From positions 1-38,595 of IMG/VR virus record IMGVR_UViG_3300036444_000046: a stretch of 38,595 bases of DNA; one strand, 5' to 3'. The notes beneath the pieces were generated by a model. It searched no databases. It was not told where the DNA came from and saw nothing but the letters and a program-made list of their open reading frames with translations. Made by a program: the position numbers and the translations under genes. Positions within the stretch are counted from its first letter, which is position 1, and every line of letters starts with the position of its first letter. This DNA is from a virus. Positions 5,757 through 12,581 of the stretch are shown in pieces.

Positions 5757-6418
5757 CACGCCGTTTCGGCGTCTGAGGCGATTCGGTGGAGTTTGAGGAT
5801 GGCTCTTGCGGGGATTTCGATCTCCGCAGGCGGATTGAGTTTGCCGAGTTTGATCGTTTCTCCGCGCGTGTTGAGGTGTCCGATCATGGCTTCGGGGCCT
5901 ACCTCGGGATCTTTGATGAACTCGACCACTACGCTGTCGCCGATGCGAGGTGGAATGCCTGGGGTTACAAAGCGGATTGCGCCCGGCTTGTGCTCCGGCC
6001 ACATCGAATCGTTGATCACAACCAGCGCATAAACGCCGGTTTGTTTCTTTAGCCCTCGGGGCAGGGGTGCATAGCCTATAGCATTGTCAAACAGTTGGAT
6101 CGCCCCGTGGTCATGTGATCCTGCTGCTGTGGCCTTAATCTCCACTTCGTCAACGTTCGCCGATGAATGAGTCGCGCTGCTGTCTTCCACATTCCGGGGC
6201 GGCTGTTGTCCATCCGGTCCCGATATCAGCCACTGTTCCGTTGTCCTTAGAGCCTTCGCGAGCCCTGTCAGGCTGTCGCCACGGGGCAGACCTGCTCCTT
6301 CCTTGAGCATCTTGCCCACAGCATCGGGCGACAAGTCGGCCGCAAGGGAAGTTGCCCTAGCGGACAAATTCAGTTCAGCCATGCGGATTCGTACGCGCAT
6401 TTGGAAATCGGTTGGCAT
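5756..6418 (-). CDS. S24/LexA-like phage repressor
   Basis: This 220-residue protein has an N-terminal helix-turn-helix (NLSARATSLAADLSPDAV, about residues 17-34) and a C-terminal S24 peptidase fold. The nucleophile Ser is about residue 138 in INDSMWPEHKPG, GDSVVVEF follows, and Lys is near 190-193 in TIKLGKLNP. An Ala-Gly pair near residues 99-100 in the linker could be the self-cleavage site. It should repress PL and PR in the lysogen and be inactivated during the SOS response. The frame extends to an ATG at 6499, but I prefer 6418: it matches repressor N-termini, leaves the operators outside the gene, and lies seven bases after a TAAAAT box, implying a leaderless mRNA. No Shine-Dalgarno precedes either start. 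Confidence 0.9.
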   Translation of the reverse strand: MPTDFQMRVRIRMAELNLSARATSLAADLSPDAVGKMLKEGAGLPRGDSLTGLAKALRTTEQWLISGPDGQQPPRNVEDSSATHSSANVDEVEIKATAAGSHDHGAIQLFDNAIGYAPLPRGLKKQTGVYALVVINDSMWPEHKPGAIRFVTPGIPPRIGDSVVVEFIKDPEVGPEAMIGHLNTRGETIKLGKLNPPAEIEIPARAILKLHRIASDAETA

Positions 6419-6422
6419 GTGA

Positions 6423-6493
6423 GGAATTTTATCCGCAAATCGGTTTTCTGTATCGCGGAAAACAATCCGTTGACGATAAGGAAAAAGTTCCGT
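6423..6493. promoter_or_regulatory. Right operators OR (three sites)
   Basis: Three matches to the operator pattern GGAA-N4-(T/A)TCC lie between the repressor and the Cro-like gene: 6423-6434 (GGAA-TTTT-ATCC), 6456-6470 (CGGAA-AACA-ATCCGT) and 6478-6493 (AAGGAA-AAAG-TTCCGT). The third lies in the spacer of the rightward promoter. The first overlaps the -10 box of the repressor's own promoter, which would allow negative autoregulation. The symmetry is less perfect than in the OL sites. Confidence 0.65.
6426..6454 (-). promoter_or_regulatory. Repressor promoter (PRM-like)
   Basis: On the minus strand TAAAAT (6431-6426) lies seven bases before the ATG at 6418, with a weak -35 match GATACA (6454-6449) 17 bp further up. 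The start of transcription would coincide with the start codon, so the repressor mRNA would be leaderless, as is the case for Lambda cI from PRM. The weak -35 box would fit a promoter needing activation. Confidence 0.45.
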
Positions 6494-6498
6494 ATCCA
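6470..6498 (+). promoter_or_regulatory. Rightward promoter PR
   Basis: TTGACG (6470-6475), a 17-bp spacer and TATCCA (6493-6498) form a good sigma-70 promoter. An operator site fills the spacer, the same arrangement as in PL. The expected transcription start, about seven bases after the -10 box, falls on the ATG at 6505, so the first gene of the rightward operon may be translated from a leaderless mRNA. Confidence 0.65.
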
Positions 6499-6504
6499 TA
6501 ATGC

Positions 6505-6807
6505 ATGAACCTGAAACAGCAGCTTGTCGTGGTGGGTGACGTCTATGCCGGCGCGGTCGGCCTTAGCCGTGCGCGTATCTCAACGATCGTTCTCAATCGC
6601 GGTGCAACACTGAGTGCAATTGCAGAAGGTCGCGCCGACGTAACAACTTCGACTTTCGAAGCTGCCATGCAGTGGTTCTCCAACAATTGGCCCGCACCTC
6701 TCCCTTGGCCTGAAGCTATCATTCGGCCTGAGCCGCAGCGGCCCGCCACCTTTGACCCTGACCACATCGCCGCCTTGCGGTTTCCTGCACAGGAGGCGGC
6801 GGAATGA
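6505..6807 (+). CDS. Cro-like regulator (putative)
   Basis: The 100-residue product is divergent from the repressor and is the first gene of the rightward operon, the position of cro in lambdoid phages. Its middle (VGLSRARISTIVLNRGATLSAIAEG, written here in part as residues about 18-42) reads like a helix-turn-helix, followed by a helix with the pattern FEAAMQWFSNNWPA that I have seen in similar small proteins next to rhizobial prophage repressors. DNA binding is inference. No Shine-Dalgarno precedes the ATG at 6505; another ATG at 6501 is out of frame. The predicted PR start of transcription falls on this ATG. The C-terminus is Pro-rich and probably disordered. Confidence 0.7.
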   Translation: MNLKQQLVVVGDVYAGAVGLSRARISTIVLNRGATLSAIAEGRADVTTSTFEAAMQWFSNNWPAPLPWPEAIIRPEPQRPATFDPDHIAALRFPAQEAAE

Positions 6808-6877
6808 AAGGAACTGCATGCGGACCCCCGTAACGTTCTGACCTGACGACAACACACCTTCCGAGCCGTTCTCACCA

Positions 6878-6902
6878 CGAGAAAAAGCAGACGCTTTTCT
6901 CG
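6878..6902. terminator. Hairpin in the leader of the second rightward gene
   Basis: CGAGAAAAAGC at 6878-6888 pairs with GCTTTTCTCG at 6893-6902 with one bulged A and a 4-base loop. It lies in the 132-bp gap between the Cro-like gene and the next gene. No T-run follows directly. It may be an attenuator comparable in position to Lambda tR1, but that is inference. The rest of the gap shows nothing else except a GGGAG ribosome-binding site before 6940. Confidence 0.4.
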
Positions 6903-6939
6903 CGAGGAGAAAGCTTTTGCCTTCTGGGAGCTTTCGCCC

Positions 6940-7437
6940 ATGACCGCCGCCAATGCAGACCAGCGACACTATCGCATCAAGGCAGCCCAACGCGACCTGA
7001 TCGCCGCCTGCGGTGGCATCCAGCGTGCCGCCGTTATCGTCGCCTTCTCCGATGCGCAGGTCGGCCGGTGGAACAACGGCGCACAGCCGGACATGATGCC
7101 GGTGCATGTCGCGCTGGCGCTCGAAGGCGAGTGCGGCATGCCCCTGGTAACTTCGGCGATGGCGTCGCTGAACAACCGCCGTCTGGCCGATCCGGATGGT
7201 GCCGTCGAGGCGGCAAACTCGGTTACGCGCTCCTACACCGATGTCGTTCGCCAGATCGGCGAGGTCATGACCGCCGCCGCCCTGCATCTGTCTGATGGCC
7301 AGATCACGCCCGCCGAGGCCAACGAGCAGGACAAGCTGATGGCGCATCTGGAACGCGCCATCGCCGATCACCGCAAGTCGCTTGCCCAGGTCAAGGCGGT
7401 TGGCGGCTTCACGGTGGTGCACGGGGGCGCGGCATGA
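6940..7437 (+). CDS. Putative DNA-binding regulator (CII-like position)
   Basis: This 165-residue protein has an N-terminal segment, RDLIAACGGIQRAA followed by FSDAQVGRWNN (about residues 18-46), that matches helix-turn-helix proteins where the second helix carries SxxxVGRWxN. The rest is helical, including a long C-terminal helix (KLMAHLERAIADHRKSLAQV). It follows the Cro-like gene, the place of cII in lambdoid phages, so a role in the lysis-lysogeny decision is a reasonable inference; I do not recognise the family precisely. GGGAG lies nine bases before the ATG. Its stop overlaps the start of the next gene by four bases (ATGA). Confidence 0.65.
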   Translation: MTAANADQRHYRIKAAQRDLIAACGGIQRAAVIVAFSDAQVGRWNNGAQPDMMPVHVALALEGECGMPLVTSAMASLNNRRLADPDGAVEAANSVTRSYTDVVRQIGEVMTAAALHLSDGQITPAEANEQDKLMAHLERAIADHRKSLAQVKAVGGFTVVHGGAA

Positions 7438-8024
7438 GCGGCGGCAAATACATCTCGGCCGGCGCCACCGTCTCGCAAGACGGCAAGTATCGCTATCGGC
7501 TCTGGCGTGAGTGGCGCCTGCATCCCAAGCCCGCGCAATGGAGCATGTGGAAGGATGAAGCCGGGAAGCCAATGCTTGATGGCAAGGGCGCTCAACTGGG
7601 TGATCCGATGACCTGTGTCTTCATCATGCTCAATCCGTCCATCGCCGACAGCGAACGAGACGATCCCACAATTCGCCGCTGCGTGGCCTTTGCCAAGGCA
7701 TGGGGCTTCGATCGTCTGGAGGTTTTGAACCTCTTCGCCTATCGCGCCACCGATCCGCAGGAACTGCTGGCGTTGAATGATGTCGATGATCCGGTCGGAC
7801 CGGAAAACAGACATGCATTCTATGTTGCACTTGATCGAGGATATCCGGTCGGGAGGATCGTGTGCGCCTGGGGTGCGCACGGTTCCCATCTTGGACAGGA
7901 CGAAACGGCCCTAGGGTGGCTGGAAGACCGCAAGCGGTACGCGCTCGGCCTGACCAAGGACGCACATCCGAGGCATCCCCTGTACGTTCGTGCCGATGCG
8001 CCTCTTGTGAGGTTTCGGCCATGA
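7434..8024 (+). CDS. DUF1643 family protein
   Basis: The 196-residue protein shows the DUF1643 signature: YRYRLWREW, then FIMLNPSIADSERDDPTIRR, CVAFAKAWGFDRLEVLNLFA, and a C-terminal GRIVCAWGAHG followed by HPRHPLY. The biochemical function of the family is not established; members are common in phages and bacterial genomes and resemble small nucleic-acid-processing enzymes only loosely. It is cytosolic, with no signal or membrane segment. It overlaps both neighbours by four bases, so it belongs to the rightward early operon between regulators and the primase. Confidence 0.85.
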   Translation: MSGGKYISAGATVSQDGKYRYRLWREWRLHPKPAQWSMWKDEAGKPMLDGKGAQLGDPMTCVFIMLNPSIADSERDDPTIRRCVAFAKAWGFDRLEVLNLFAYRATDPQELLALNDVDDPVGPENRHAFYVALDRGYPVGRIVCAWGAHGSHLGQDETALGWLEDRKRYALGLTKDAHPRHPLYVRADAPLVRFRP

Positions 8025-9187
8025 TCCCCGCCGAGACCGTCGCGCAGGCGCATGCCGCTTCCATCCTGGCCACCGCCTATCTGTGCGGCTCCACGTCCAA
8101 GACCTTGCTGCGCAGGGGTAGCGAATTGAATGGTCCGTGCCCCGCCTGCGGCGGGCGTGACCGCTTCTGGCTGAACGAAGCCGGGAACGTGTTCCTGTGC
8201 CGCGCTTCGGGCGAGGGCGGTGATGCGATCGTGCTGATCCGCCACAAGCATGGATGCAGCTTCGCCGAGGCCGTCGAGATGCTGACCGGCGAGCGGCCGG
8301 TTCCGGCCGCAACGCACGCGCCTGTCTCGAAGAACGAAGACAACAAGTTCCGTGAATGGGCGCGGAAGGATGCCTGGGACATCTGGCAATCGGGAAGACC
8401 GACCGACCCGTCGCGCGGCGGTCATCTCGTCGTTCGATACCTCGCTATTCGGGGCGTCGCCATGCCGGACTGGCACATCAGGGCGCTGCGGGAGGTCGAC
8501 AATCTTGCCTATTGGCACAAGCGCGCAAGCGACCAGCACAGCACGATCATCCATCGCGGCCCTGCCATGCTGGCGGCGATCACCGGGCCGGATGGCCGGT
8601 TCATCGGCGTGCATCGCACATGGCTCGACCTGTCGCGACCGAACGGCAAGGCGGTCATCGCCGACCCCGATACCGGGGAGGTTCTTGACGCCAAGAAGGT
8701 GAAGGGCACGCAGCGCGGTGGCAGGATCGTCCTGCGCGACGGAGAACCCGGTGCCGGCCTGACGATAGGGGAGGGCATCGAGACGGTGTTTTCGTGGCGC
8801 GAGCTGCGCGAAGACACGACCTCGGCGCTGTGGTGCGGCATCAATCTCGACAATATCTCGGGCAAAGCCCTCGGCCAGATCCCGCACCCTTCACTCACCG
8901 TCAAAGACACGCTTGGCCGGGTGCGCAAGGCGAAGGTCGGCAGCCATGAGCCGGACCTAACCGATGCGCGTTGTCTGACGCTGCCGGCCGGCGTCTTTGG
9001 TCGCCTGACACTCATCGGCGACGGCGACAGCGACCGTTTCTCCACGCAGGCTGCCATGCTGCGCGCTCGCAAGCGCCACGCGCTGACCGTGCCGGATTGC
9101 CTGATCGACTGGGCCGATGACGGCCTGGACTTCAACGACATGCTGCGGCGGTTGCGTGAGCGCCGGCCGGCGAGGGCGGTGGCGTGA
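8021..9187 (+). CDS. DNA primase with zinc-finger and Toprim domains
   Basis: The 388-residue protein begins with a CHC2-type zinc-binding region: CPACGGRDRFWL and VFLCRASGEGGDAI (Cys about 40, 43 and 60). The usual fourth ligand, found in FxCxxCG, is replaced, so only three Cys are visible. The C-terminal half has Toprim-like motifs, LTIGEGIETVFSW (catalytic Glu) and LTLIGDGDSDR (Asp-x-Asp). It should make RNA primers for phage replication. I chose the ATG at 8021, which overlaps the previous stop by four bases; the longer frame from 7862 is a shadow of the preceding gene. A second primase-helicase lies at 12578-14335, so labour may be divided between them. Confidence 0.85.
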   Translation: MIPAETVAQAHAASILATAYLCGSTSKTLLRRGSELNGPCPACGGRDRFWLNEAGNVFLCRASGEGGDAIVLIRHKHGCSFAEAVEMLTGERPVPAATHAPVSKNEDNKFREWARKDAWDIWQSGRPTDPSRGGHLVVRYLAIRGVAMPDWHIRALREVDNLAYWHKRASDQHSTIIHRGPAMLAAITGPDGRFIGVHRTWLDLSRPNGKAVIADPDTGEVLDAKKVKGTQRGGRIVLRDGEPGAGLTIGEGIETVFSWRELREDTTSALWCGINLDNISGKALGQIPHPSLTVKDTLGRVRKAKVGSHEPDLTDARCLTLPAGVFGRLTLIGDGDSDRFSTQAAMLRARKRHALTVPDCLIDWADDGLDFNDMLRRLRERRPARAVA

Positions 9188-9642
9188 TGTCGGACTATGA
9201 GGCGGCAAGCGATATCCTTTGTCTCTTTCGCTATTCGGTCAAGTGCGACCGGGAGACCAACGCGGCGATCGAGCGGGCAGCACGTGCTGCCGGCATCAGC
9301 CCGACGCAATTCGTGCAAAGCCACTTCGAAAGCATCTTCGAGGCTGCGCAGACGGTCCAACCCGAACCGGACAGCACTGCCGCTGAGTTGGCGCTTGCGC
9401 GGTCCTGCGGCATCACCGTCACGCAGCTGCGCATCCACACGGCGATGAAAAAGCAGGCCAGCCAGCGCGGCACCTTTGCCGGCGGCGTCGCGGCCGTGCA
9501 TGCGGCGACGAATATACCGACGCAGACCATCCGCGTGATGCAGTCGCAGCTGGTGAAGAAGGGACTGCTGCGGCGCCTTAAGAGCGCGATCGGCGGCACC
9601 ACGGCGATCTTCCATGTCGTCTCCCTGGGAGACGACCGTTGA
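9187..9642 (+). CDS. Hypothetical protein with winged-helix-like C-terminus
   Basis: The 151-residue product is not recognised by family. The C-terminal segment, ATNIPTQTIRVMQSQLVKKG followed by LLRRLKS, has the look of a winged helix: a recognition helix then a turn into a basic wing. The N-terminus (RETNAAIERAARAAGISPTQ) is helical, like ribbon-helix-helix or HTH accessory proteins. DNA binding is therefore possible. The ATG at 9187 shares a base with the primase stop (TGATG); a GTG at 9184 in the same frame is an alternative start. Its stop overlaps the TTG start of the helicase gene by four bases. Confidence 0.65.
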   Translation: MSDYEAASDILCLFRYSVKCDRETNAAIERAARAAGISPTQFVQSHFESIFEAAQTVQPEPDSTAAELALARSCGITVTQLRIHTAMKKQASQRGTFAGGVAAVHAATNIPTQTIRVMQSQLVKKGLLRRLKSAIGGTTAIFHVVSLGDDR

Positions 9643-11036
9643 CCATCCAGGCCTATCACCAATTCCTTGAAGCCAAGCGCCAGGTCGATCCCGACAGCGG
9701 CATGGACAAGATCAGGGACCTGCCCGATTTCCTGTTTCCGCATCAGCGCGACATCATCCGTTGGGCTCTGTTGCGGGGAAGGGCTGCCATCTTTGCGGGT
9801 ACCGGTCTTGGCAAGACCCTGATGGAACTGGTGTGGAGCGAAGAGGTTGCCCGCTTCACCGACAAGCCGTCGCTGATCTTCGCTCCGCTTGCGGTCGCGC
9901 CGCAGCATGTCGACGAGGGCGCTGAACGTGGCATCCAGGCAACCATCGTCACGAAGTCTGGCGTTGACGACGTGCTGCAGCTCACCAACTACCAGAAGCT
10001 CGACCATTTCGAGCTGGACCGGTTCGGTGGCGTCGCTCTCGATGAAAGCTCCATCCTCAAAAGTCATGACGGCTACTACCGCACACGCCTGATCTCAGGG
10101 GTGCAGCGCCATCGTTTCAGGCTGGCGGCAACCGCGACCCCGGCACCGAATGACTTCATGGAACTCGGCAACCATGCCGAATTCCTTGGCATCATGTCGC
10201 ACTTCGCGATGCTGGCGACCTTCTTCACGCATGATGGTTCCGACACCAAGGCGTGGCGCCTGAAGGGACACGCCGAAGACGATTTCTGGCGCTGGATGGC
10301 GTCATGGGCGGTGATGCTGCGCAAGCCGAGCGATCTCGGTTATCCGGATGACGGGTATGATCTGCCGCCGCTGACCAAGCGTCTGCATGTGGTGCCGACG
10401 GAAGGCAGTCACTGGACAGCGGACGGGCAGTTTTCAATGCTGCCTGTCCAGGCCCGGACATTGGCGGAACGTGGTCATGCCCGCCGTTCCTCGCTGGAGG
10501 CGCGCATAGCCAAGGCGGTCGCGCTGACGCCCCCCGACGAACCCTATGTCTGGTGGGGAAACCTCAACGCCGAGACCGAAGGCGTGACCAAGGGCATTCC
10601 GGGTGCCGTCGAAGTGCGCGGTTCCGACCATGACGACTGGAAAGAAGAGAAGCTTCGGGATTTCAAGGCCGGCAAGATCCGTGTGCTGGTGACCAAAGCC
10701 TCGATCTGCGGCTTCGGGATGAACTGGCAGCACTGCCGCCGCACCGGCCTGATCGGCATGAACGACAGTTGGGAACAGGTCTATCAGATCATCCGCCGCT
10801 TCTGGCGTTTCGGCCAGCGAATGCCGGTGACGGCCGACTTCATTGCCGCCGATACCGAAGGCGCGGTCATCGCCAACCATGACCGCAAGGAACATGACGC
10901 CGACCGCATGGCTGAAGCCATGGTCCGGCACATGGCTGATTTCTCCAGCCACGCCGTGCGCGGCGCCGCGCTGGAGCGTCACGACTATCAACCGAAACAG
11001 AAACTCATCCTGCCGGCATGGGAGGAATTTGCGTGA
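9639..11036 (+). CDS. SNF2-like DEAD/H-box helicase
   Basis: The 465-residue protein carries the superfamily 2 helicase motifs in order: motif I GTGLGKT (about 54-60), motif II LDESS (about 134-138, a DExx variant), motif III ATATPAPND (about 164-172), motif V-like TKASICGFGMNW, and motif VI QIIRRFWRFGQ. It is likely an ATP-driven DNA translocase of SNF2 type. Size and context, next to a methyltransferase, match a phage module often seen in proteobacterial phages. The role may be replication, recombination or protection from restriction. The start is a TTG at 9639 that overlaps the previous stop (TTGA); no ATG nearby gives a better N-terminus. Confidence 0.88.
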   Translation: MTIQAYHQFLEAKRQVDPDSGMDKIRDLPDFLFPHQRDIIRWALLRGRAAIFAGTGLGKTLMELVWSEEVARFTDKPSLIFAPLAVAPQHVDEGAERGIQATIVTKSGVDDVLQLTNYQKLDHFELDRFGGVALDESSILKSHDGYYRTRLISGVQRHRFRLAATATPAPNDFMELGNHAEFLGIMSHFAMLATFFTHDGSDTKAWRLKGHAEDDFWRWMASWAVMLRKPSDLGYPDDGYDLPPLTKRLHVVPTEGSHWTADGQFSMLPVQARTLAERGHARRSSLEARIAKAVALTPPDEPYVWWGNLNAETEGVTKGIPGAVEVRGSDHDDWKEEKLRDFKAGKIRVLVTKASICGFGMNWQHCRRTGLIGMNDSWEQVYQIIRRFWRFGQRMPVTADFIAADTEGAVIANHDRKEHDADRMAEAMVRHMADFSSHAVRGAALERHDYQPKQKLILPAWEEFA

Positions 11037-11218
11037 TACTTTTCGTCGTCTCCGTACTGACAACTATTCAATTTTTTGGCGCGTTCAATTTCGCTCGATA
11101 CATCATTGCCTTTGAGGGAAAGCCGCAGACCAAACTTGAATTCTGCGGTTTGGTCGTAGCGGCAACGCTCTGGCCAATACTCTGGCCGATTATCGCTTAT
11201 CTGCGTTGGACGCGCTGA
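11033..11218 (+). CDS. Small two-span membrane protein
   Basis: The 61-residue product consists of two hydrophobic segments, ILFVVSVLTTIQFFGAF and FCGLVVAATLWPILWPIIA, joined by a short charged loop (EGKPQTKLE) and ended by a basic tail (LRWTR). It is probably an inner-membrane hairpin. I chose the GTG at 11033, which overlaps the helicase stop (GTGA) and follows GGGAGG by seven bases; the ATG at 11018 would place the ribosome-binding site inside the gene. Its stop shares a base with the methyltransferase start (TGATG). It is AT-richer than its neighbours and its function is unknown; its placement between helicase and methyltransferase is unusual. Confidence 0.65.
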   Translation: MILFVVSVLTTIQFFGAFNFARYIIAFEGKPQTKLEFCGLVVAATLWPILWPIIAYLRWTR

Positions 11219-12240
11219 TGCGCAGCCTTCCCGCCATCAAGGCCGTCGACCAGGACGTGACCGACCGCTACGCGATCTATCACGGCGATTCGTGCGAGCT
11301 GATCCGAGCCATCCCCGACGACAGCGTCCAGTTCGGTGTGCATTCGCCACCTTTCGAAGGCCTCTACAAGTTCAGCGGCTCCGAGCGCGACCTTTCGAAT
11401 TCCGAAGGCGGCGACTTCTGGAAGCACTATCACTTCCTCATCGCCGAGATGCTGCGCATCACCATGCCCGGCCGCATCCATGCCGTGCACGTCATGCAGC
11501 TGCCCGCCTCGAAAATCCGCGACGGCCATATCGGCATGAAGGACTTCCGCGGCGAGGTGATTCGGGCATGGCAGGACGCTGGCTGGATCTTCCATTCCGA
11601 AACGATGATCCGCAAAGACCCGGTGGCGGCGCAGCACCGCTCGAAGTCGCACCGGCTGCTGCACAAGCAGCTGGTGAAGGATTCGACGATCGTCGGCTCG
11701 ACGCTGGCCGATTACATCGTCGCCTTCCGCAAGCCGGGCACGAACCCCGAACCGGTCGCCGGTTGCCTGAAGCGCTATGTCGGCGCCGGTTCCGGGCCGG
11801 ATCAGGCGAAGTATACGACCGACAGCGACAGCCGGAACTGGTATTCGATCGAGGTCTGGCAACGCTATGCCGAGGTCGTGTGGACCGACATCCGCCAGCA
11901 GCGCACGCTCCAGTACCTGACGGCGCGCGACGGTAATGACGAAGCGCACATCTCGCCGCTTCAGCTCGACGTGATCGAGCGCTGCATCGACCTCTGGTCG
12001 AACCCCGGCGACATCGTGTTCACGCCGTTCCTGGGCATCGGGTCGGAGGTGTGGGCGGCGGTGCATGCCGGCCGTCGCGGCATCGGCTTCGAGCTGAAGG
12101 ACAAGTATTTCAAGCAGGCGCGCATCAATATGCGGCGCGATCCCGAGCGGGTCGAGGCCGACGCGCTGGCGGGCTTTGCCGCATCGATCGATGGCGGGCA
12201 GCGGGAAAATGCCGGCGATGACGTAGAGGCCGTTTCCTGA
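11218..12240 (+). CDS. DNA methyltransferase (N6-adenine/N4-cytosine type)
   Basis: The 340-residue protein has the layout of the beta-class amino-methyltransferases (N6_N4_Mtase). Motif IV appears early as VHSPPFEGLY (about 42-46 for HSPPF, the DPPY/SPPY catalytic motif), and the AdoMet-binding motif I appears late as VFTPFLGIGSEVWAAV (about 260-275), followed by GRRGIGFELKDKYF, the next conserved strand. It should methylate phage DNA, perhaps to evade host restriction or mark replication. No cognate endonuclease is seen. The target base and sequence cannot be read from the protein. The ATG at 11218 is coupled to the preceding membrane-protein gene, and its stop shares a base with the next gene's start. 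Confidence 0.9.
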   Translation: MRSLPAIKAVDQDVTDRYAIYHGDSCELIRAIPDDSVQFGVHSPPFEGLYKFSGSERDLSNSEGGDFWKHYHFLIAEMLRITMPGRIHAVHVMQLPASKIRDGHIGMKDFRGEVIRAWQDAGWIFHSETMIRKDPVAAQHRSKSHRLLHKQLVKDSTIVGSTLADYIVAFRKPGTNPEPVAGCLKRYVGAGSGPDQAKYTTDSDSRNWYSIEVWQRYAEVVWTDIRQQRTLQYLTARDGNDEAHISPLQLDVIERCIDLWSNPGDIVFTPFLGIGSEVWAAVHAGRRGIGFELKDKYFKQARINMRRDPERVEADALAGFAASIDGGQRENAGDDVEAVS

Positions 12241-12581
12241 TGGCCCGTGTACACGCTTGCCTGGAGTGCGCCAAGCCGAAGCCGGAGCGCGGTGATTTCT
12301 GCTCTACCAAGTGCCGTCAGACATTCAACAACCGCCGCAAGCTGCGCGGCGCCGAGCTCTACGACCTCTATATGGCGCTGCGCTTCGAGCGCGACGCCGC
12401 CAAGCAGCTCGGCGTCTTCCAGCTGATCAACCGAATGGCCTCGAACTTCCGGCAGGAAGACAAGGCCGAGCGTGCCGGCCGCAGGTCTTGGCGCAGGACG
12501 CAGGCGGTGATCGAGGAACGGCCATATCTACGCGCCGTGGTCACTAGTGTGCGCATCGGCAGGCAGGGAGCGGCACGATGA
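12240..12581 (+). CDS. Small zinc-ribbon-like protein
   Basis: The 113-residue product has four cysteines near its N-terminus in a C-x2-C-x10-C-x3-C arrangement (ACLECAK and FCSTKCRQTF, residues about 7, 10, 21 and 25), typical of a small zinc-binding finger. The following region is helical and strongly basic (RRKLRG, RAGRRSWRR), suggesting nucleic-acid binding. I do not recognise a named family. The ATG at 12240 overlaps the methyltransferase stop by one base and its own stop overlaps the primase-helicase start by four bases, so it is part of the same early operon and could be an accessory factor for either neighbour. Confidence 0.72.
   Translation: MARVHACLECAKPKPERGDFCSTKCRQTFNNRRKLRGAELYDLYMALRFERDAAKQLGVFQLINRMASNFRQEDKAERAGRRSWRRTQAVIEERPYLRAVVTSVRIGRQGAAR

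Noticed and set aside
6419-6499. Longer repressor start at ATG 6499
   Set aside because: It would add 27 residues unlike repressor N-termini, place PR and the operators inside the gene, and has no ribosome-binding site. The ATG at 6418 fits better.
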